A stretch of DNA of 9,780 bases. Source: an uncultured Selenomonadales bacterium. GTDB taxonomy: Bacteria; Bacillota_C; Negativicutes; Selenomonadales; Selenomonadaceae. The notes beneath the pieces were generated by a model that did not search any database, had not been told where the DNA came from, and worked only from the letters and a program-made list of their open reading frames with translations. This document shows, in pieces, positions 6,659-9,780 of the stretch. A program made the position numbers and the translations under genes. Location: positions 1 through 9,780 of the forward strand of contig CAMJNB010000023.1 in assembly GCA_946407175.1 (NCBI GenBank), written 5' to 3'. Numbering within the stretch: the first letter of the stretch is position 1; every line of letters begins with the position of its first letter.

Positions 6659-7575
6659 ACTGCGGACTGGTAATTCCAACACTAAAAGCGGGAAAAAATT
6701 TTCAAACGTTGCTTGAACAGATTGCCGCGCAGGATTTACCGCTAAAAAAGTTAATCGCCGATTCGCAGTCAACCGATGACACGGTAGCGCTTGCAAAAAA
6801 ATTCGGCTTTGAAATTCTGCCGATACAGCGCAAAAATTTCAATCACGGCGCGACACGTCAACAGGCGCTTGAATATTTGCTTGAAAAATTTTCAATCGAC
6901 GCTATAATATTTTTGACGCAGGATGTTTTACTGCACGACGAAAAAACTTTGTCGACGCTGGTAAAAATTTTCGACGCCGATTCAAAGGTCGGCTTGACGT
7001 ACGGGCGACAACTGCCGCACAGTGACGCGACGATTGAGGCGCAGATTTTACGCCGGTTCAACTACCCCGCCGAAAGTCAGATGAAAACTTTTGACGACAG
7101 AAAAAATTTCGGCATAAAGACGGCGTTCAATTCAAATTCGTTCGCGGCTTATCGAGTCGACGCGCTGAAAAAAGTAGGCGGCTTTCCTTCCCACGTGATT
7201 TTATGCGAGGATATGTACGTTGCCGCCAAAATGTTGCTTGACGGCTACAAAATATTTTACAATGCCGACGCGCAAGTTTATCACAGTCACAACTACACGG
7301 CGACGCAGGAATTTCACCGCTACTTTGACATAGGCGTTTTTCATTCGCGTGAAGGTTGGATACGTGACACTTTCGGCAGTGCAGAGGGCGCGGGAAAAAA
7401 ATTCGTGCTGATGAAGTTGAAGACGTTGTGGCAGGAAAATCCCGCTGACTGTTTAAGTGCTATTTTTCGTGACGGCGCAAAATTTTTCGGCTACAGATTG
7501 GGCAGGCTTGAAAAGTTTTTGCCGCGCAGTTTTTGTCAATTACTTTCAATGCATACAAATTTTTTTAGGTCATAG
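6655..7575 (+). CDS. Family-2 glycosyltransferase, rhamnosyltransferase-like
   Basis: This is a 306-residue GT-A fold enzyme, probably acting on the cytoplasmic face of the membrane in surface-polysaccharide assembly. Visible motifs are VIPTLKAG at the start, DSQSTDDT (36-43, the nucleotide-binding acidic loop), FNHGATRQQAL (62-72), LTQDVLL (the DxD position, D90), GGFPSHVILCEDMYVAAKML with E185-D186, and YHSHNYT (209-215) followed by FHRYFDIGVFH. The NHGATR and SHNYT...YFDIGVFH combination resembles rhamnosyltransferases of O-antigen clusters, but the sugar cannot be fixed from sequence alone. No membrane segment is apparent. It starts at TTG 6655, overlapping the glf stop by four bases (TTGA), with GGGG at 6643-6646 as a modest ribosome binding site; no closer ATG exists. 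Confidence 0.88.
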   Translation: MNCGLVIPTLKAGKNFQTLLEQIAAQDLPLKKLIADSQSTDDTVALAKKFGFEILPIQRKNFNHGATRQQALEYLLEKFSIDAIIFLTQDVLLHDEKTLSTLVKIFDADSKVGLTYGRQLPHSDATIEAQILRRFNYPAESQMKTFDDRKNFGIKTAFNSNSFAAYRVDALKKVGGFPSHVILCEDMYVAAKMLLDGYKIFYNADAQVYHSHNYTATQEFHRYFDIGVFHSREGWIRDTFGSAEGAGKKFVLMKLKTLWQENPADCLSAIFRDGAKFFGYRLGRLEKFLPRSFCQLLSMHTNFFRS

Positions 7576-7600
7576 ATACAGGAAAGAGGTAGCATTTTAA

Positions 7601-8242
7601 ATGAAAAATTTGATTATCATTGGCGTAGGCGGTTTTGCCCGTGAAGTTTATTGGCATTCGCAGATGGCGTCGGGCTTTGATTCGGAATGGACGATTAAAG
7701 GCTTTTTGGACGGCGACGTTAAACTTGCGCCGGAAGAATACGCGAAACTGCCGGGCGACAATCCCGTTTTAGGTGACATTGACAGCTACGAAATTCAGCC
7801 GGACGACGTGTTCACCTGCGCCGTAGGTACGCCGGAACCGCGTAAAAAGCTTATTGAAAAGATGTTGGAACGCGGCGGCAAGTTCATTAACATTATCAGC
7901 GAACGCGCACATATTTTCCCTGCGGCGAAAATCGGCAACGGCGTTATCGTCGGTCTCGGCAACGGCATAAGCGACAACGTGACGCTTGGTGATTTCGCGC
8001 TGATGAACAACGTCTCTTATCTCGGTCACGACGTAACGGTCGGCAAGTACTCCTGCATAATGTCACACGTCGACGTAGGCGGCAGAGCGGTGATTGGCGA
8101 AAATGTTTTTATCGGCAGTGGCGCGATTCTTTTGCCTTATGTAAAAATCGGTGACGGCGCTTATATCGGTACCGGCAGTGTTGTTTTGAAAAAGGTACGT
8201 GCTGGCGCAAAAGTTTTCGGCAACCCGGCGGTGGAAATTTAG
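7601..8242 (+). CDS. NeuD/PglD-like sugar acyltransferase (left-handed beta-helix)
   Basis: This 213-residue protein has the two-part build of the NeuD/PglD/sialic-acid O-acetyltransferase family. The N-terminal half is Rossmann-like, with [12 protein letters not shown] (residues 5-16) binding the nucleotide sugar. From about residue 108 there is a series of hexapeptide repeats ([40 protein letters not shown]) forming the left-handed beta-helix that binds acyl-CoA or acyl-ACP. H143 in LGHDVTVG matches the catalytic His of the family, followed by Asp where PglD has Glu. It probably acetylates or acylates a UDP- or CMP-linked sugar for surface glycan. A good site, AAAGAGGT at 7583-7590, precedes ATG 7601. 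The ACP and ketosynthase downstream raise the possibility that its donor is an acyl-ACP; this is inference. Confidence 0.88.
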   Translation: MKNLIIIGVGGFAREVYWHSQMASGFDSEWTIKGFLDGDVKLAPEEYAKLPGDNPVLGDIDSYEIQPDDVFTCAVGTPEPRKKLIEKMLERGGKFINIISERAHIFPAAKIGNGVIVGLGNGISDNVTLGDFALMNNVSYLGHDVTVGKYSCIMSHVDVGGRAVIGENVFIGSGAILLPYVKIGDGAYIGTGSVVLKKVRAGAKVFGNPAVEI

Positions 8243-8255
8243 ATCGATAGTGGTT

Positions 8256-8295
8256 AGATCGATAGATCGATAGAAAACCATCGATCCATCGATCC
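8256..8295 (+). other. Imperfect inverted repeat (hairpin) between acyltransferase and ACP genes
   Basis: The left arm 8256-8273 (two agatcgat units plus ag) can pair with the right arm 8278-8295 (cc plus two atcgatcc units) across a four-A loop at 8274-8277. Fifteen of 18 positions pair; the three mismatches are A opposite C at the same place in each unit. No T-run follows, so it is not a standard terminator. Further right-hand copies to 8335 allow alternative pairings. Confidence 0.65.
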
Positions 8296-8335
8296 ATCGA
8301 TCCATCGATCCATCGATCCATCGATCCATCGATCC
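8280..8335 (+). repeat. Seven perfect 8-bp tandem repeats ATCGATCC
   Basis: Seven exact copies of ATCGATCC run from 8280 to 8335, ending three bases before the ACP ribosome binding site. Related agatcgat units occur upstream at 8241-8248, 8256-8263 and 8264-8271; the first overlaps the stop codon of the acyltransferase gene. Every unit contains the palindrome ATCGAT and a GATC. Perfect identity implies recent expansion. There are no spacers, so it is not a CRISPR array. Confidence 0.95.
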
Positions 8336-8338
8336 AAA

Positions 8339-8344
8339 AAGGAG
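8339..8344 (+). promoter_or_regulatory. Ribosome binding site for the TTG-started ACP gene
   Basis: AAGGAG lies eight bases before TTG 8353 and supports that unusual start codon; no in-frame ATG is nearby. Confidence 0.85.
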
Positions 8345-8352
8345 TTAAAATT

Positions 8353-8574
8353 TTGAGCAAAGAAGAATTTATTAAACAGTTGACAGACATAATGGACACT
8401 GAAACTGAATTGACGCTTGAAACAGATTTAAGCGAAGTCGAAGAGTGGGACTCACTCAGCTTGGTATCATTCCTCTCATTCTGCAACGCAAGATTAAGGC
8501 GCCCGATTTTGCCGGACGAAATTAAAAGCGCCAAAACCGTAAACGATTTATTTTCCATTGTGAGTAAAGACTAA
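8353..8574 (+). CDS. Acyl carrier protein (stand-alone, pathway-specific)
   Basis: This is a small acidic protein of 73 residues with the helix-loop-helix pattern of acyl carrier proteins. The phosphopantetheine attachment site is S34 in EEWDSLSLV, and the C-terminal IKSAKTVNDLFSIV is typical. The E-x-W-D-S-L form and its position beside a ketosynthase and a reductase suggest a dedicated carrier for one acyl product rather than the housekeeping fatty-acid ACP. To work it must be loaded by a phosphopantetheinyl transferase encoded elsewhere. Translation starts at TTG 8353 with AAGGAG eight bases upstream. Its stop codon overlaps the next ATG (TAATG), so the two are translationally coupled. The 8-bp repeat array lies directly upstream and could affect its expression. 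Confidence 0.93.
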   Translation: MSKEEFIKQLTDIMDTETELTLETDLSEVEEWDSLSLVSFLSFCNARLRRPILPDEIKSAKTVNDLFSIVSKD

Positions 8575-9602
8575 TGCTTTTAACCGTTGAAAATGCCGCC
8601 GTCGAAGTCGTTAGCGCCTATGTTTCAAGTACGCGCGTACCGATTGAAGAGCGGCTTAAAAATCTTGTTGCGGATAAAAAAATTTCCCGTCTGAAAAAAG
8701 GCACGGGCTTTGAATCTTTCAGTATTGCCGCCGAAAAAATTTGTTCGTCGGACTTTTGCGCGGCGGCGGCTGAAAAAATTTTTACTGCAACTGAAATTAA
8801 AAAATCGGACATTCGCGCCGTGATTTTCGTGACGCAGACGCCCGATTATTTTTTACCGTCAACAAGTCACGTCCTGCATAATCGCTTGGGCTTGAACCGT
8901 GACGCCGCAACTTTCGACATAAATTTAGGTTGCTCCGGCTTTGTCTACGGTCTGTACGTTGCCGCATCGCTGGTGCAGAATCTTGACGGTAAAATTTTGC
9001 TTTTATGCGGCGATACAGTAACACGAAATATTTTTGCTGACGATATCTCCTGCCTTTCGGTATTCGGTGACGCGGGATCGGCGGCAGTCATTTCAAAACG
9101 TAGCGGCGAAAAAATTTTTTTCAACATTGAAACTTACGGCGAACTTTCCAACGCTATCATAATGCAACGCGGCGCCTATCGTAACCCGCTTGTAGTTGAA
9201 AGCAATTCGCTTAACGTCCGTGAAAATTTCGTCACTATGGACGGCGCGCAGGTTATGGACTTTTCGACAAAATTTGTGCCGAAAAATTTAGTTGACTTGA
9301 TGAACTTTGCCAATGTCGACACGTCGAATATCGGCAACTTTTTTTTACACCAAGCAAATAAATTAATGCTGGAAAATATCGCGTCGCAGTTACAAGTTCC
9401 CGCTGAAAAGGTGCCGTTTAAATCTGCGCGAATCGGCAATACCAGCTCGGCAACAATACCGGTGACTTTGTGCGAAATGGCGCGGCTTAATGAGTCGGTG
9501 AACTTTTTATCGGTGTTAAGCGGTTTCGGCGTGGGAATGTCGATAGCGTCGGCGATTGTCGATTTCAAAAATTTGCTTTGCCTTAAGACAGGTGAAATTT
9601 GA
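8574..9602 (+). CDS. 3-oxoacyl-ACP synthase III-like ketosynthase (KAS III family)
   Basis: This 342-residue thiolase-fold enzyme probably condenses an acyl-CoA starter with malonyl-ACP to give a 3-oxoacyl-ACP. The KAS III catalytic triad is intact: C120 in NLGCSGFVYG, H259 in FFLHQANKLM and N289 in IGNTSSATIPV, with the usual 30-residue His-Asn spacing. Other family features are VIFVTQTPDYFLPSTSHVLHNRLGL, DGAQVMDFS and the C-terminal LSGFGVGMSIAS. Near the N-terminus, where FabH reads TGIxxRR, this one reads TGFESFS, so the CoA-binding region is altered and the starter may differ from acetyl-CoA. It is unlikely to be the housekeeping FabH, since it sits with a private ACP and an SDR next to surface-glycan genes. 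The ATG overlaps the ACP stop by one base, without a clear ribosome binding site. Confidence 0.92.
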   Translation: MLLTVENAAVEVVSAYVSSTRVPIEERLKNLVADKKISRLKKGTGFESFSIAAEKICSSDFCAAAAEKIFTATEIKKSDIRAVIFVTQTPDYFLPSTSHVLHNRLGLNRDAATFDINLGCSGFVYGLYVAASLVQNLDGKILLLCGDTVTRNIFADDISCLSVFGDAGSAAVISKRSGEKIFFNIETYGELSNAIIMQRGAYRNPLVVESNSLNVRENFVTMDGAQVMDFSTKFVPKNLVDLMNFANVDTSNIGNFFLHQANKLMLENIASQLQVPAEKVPFKSARIGNTSSATIPVTLCEMARLNESVNFLSVLSGFGVGMSIASAIVDFKNLLCLKTGEI

Positions 9603-9780
9603 TGAATGTGAAATTTGATTTTAGCGGAAAAAATTTTGTGCTGATAGGCGCGTCGTCCGGTATCGGTCGGCAAACTGCGATTGAACTTGCTGAAAGCGGC
9701 GCAAATGTTTTGGCTGTCGGCAGGAATTTAACGCGGCTTGACAGTTTGAAACAGATTAATCCCGCGAAAATTTTTACCGC
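9602..9780 (+). CDS. Short-chain dehydrogenase/reductase, N-terminal part (runs off window)
   Basis: Only the first 59 complete codons are in the window. They show FDFSGKNFVLIGASSGIGRQTAIELAESGANV, the first beta-strand and glycine-rich NAD(P)-binding loop (GASSGIG, residues 16-22), followed by VLAVGRNLTRL, which is typical of classical SDRs such as FabG. Catalytic Ser-Tyr-Lys residues would lie beyond the edge. The ATG shares one base with the ketosynthase TGA, and AGGTGA at 9590-9595 is a good ribosome binding site seven bases upstream. By position it most likely reduces the 3-oxoacyl-ACP made by the preceding enzyme to a 3-hydroxyacyl-ACP; a sugar-modifying role is the alternative. Confidence 0.88.
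   Translation, partial: MNVKFDFSGKNFVLIGASSGIGRQTAIELAESGANVLAVGRNLTRLDSLKQINPAKIFT

Noticed and set aside
8280..8335. CRISPR array
   Set aside because: The 8-bp units are directly contiguous without spacers.
8063..8558. Reverse-strand open frames through the 8-bp array, encoding runs of MDRWIDGS-like repeats
   Set aside because: The repeat peptide is a by-product of reading an 8-bp repeat without stops; the frames cross the 3' end of the acyltransferase gene, and the longer one also the ACP gene, and have no recognisable domain.
9176..9673. 165-codon reverse open frame opposite the ketosynthase
   Set aside because: It covers the catalytic His and Asn region of the forward gene, which is clearly the real one; no domain was recognised on the reverse strand.

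Overview
The window comes from a bacterium, most likely an anaerobic Firmicute of the Negativicutes/Selenomonadales type. This rests on the look of the PurM, PurN and PurD proteins, a PurH reduced to its IMP cyclohydrolase domain, the purM-purN-purH-purD order, use of TTG starts and moderate GC. It is inference, not a database match. Every gene lies on the + strand and no stretch longer than about 110 bases lacks a gene.

Layout. Bases 4-923 hold a family-17-type glycosyltransferase gene split by a frameshift at a run of eight Cs. Bases 977-5523 hold late purine-biosynthesis genes: purM, purN, a one-domain purH, an unrelated HXXEE-type membrane protein, and purD. Bases 5516-8242 hold surface-polysaccharide genes: glf (UDP-galactopyranose mutase), a family-2 glycosyltransferase that resembles rhamnosyltransferases, and a NeuD/PglD-like sugar O- or N-acyltransferase. 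Bases 8353-9780 hold a small acyl-making module: a stand-alone acyl carrier protein, a KAS III-like ketosynthase, and the start of an SDR reductase that runs off the window.

How the genes fit together. PurD, PurN, PurM and PurH act at steps 2, 3, 5 and 10 of IMP synthesis. The formyltransferase half of PurH (step 9) is not present. glf supplies UDP-galactofuranose for surface glycan. The ACP, ketosynthase and reductase could build a short 3-hydroxyacyl group, and the NeuD-like enzyme is a candidate to move it onto an amino sugar. purD and glf overlap by 8 bases, so the purine and surface-glycan genes run together with no terminator that I can see.

The most unusual feature is the density of short tandem repeats. 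In-phase 7-bp arrays lie in the spacers around the purine genes and often form the stop codon of the preceding gene. Six 18-bp units encode a hydrophilic tail on PurD. Seven perfect 8-bp units form part of an inverted repeat just upstream of the ACP gene. A C8 run sits exactly where the first glycosyltransferase is frameshifted. Together they suggest a genome prone to repeat expansion and slippage, with possible on/off switching of surface genes.
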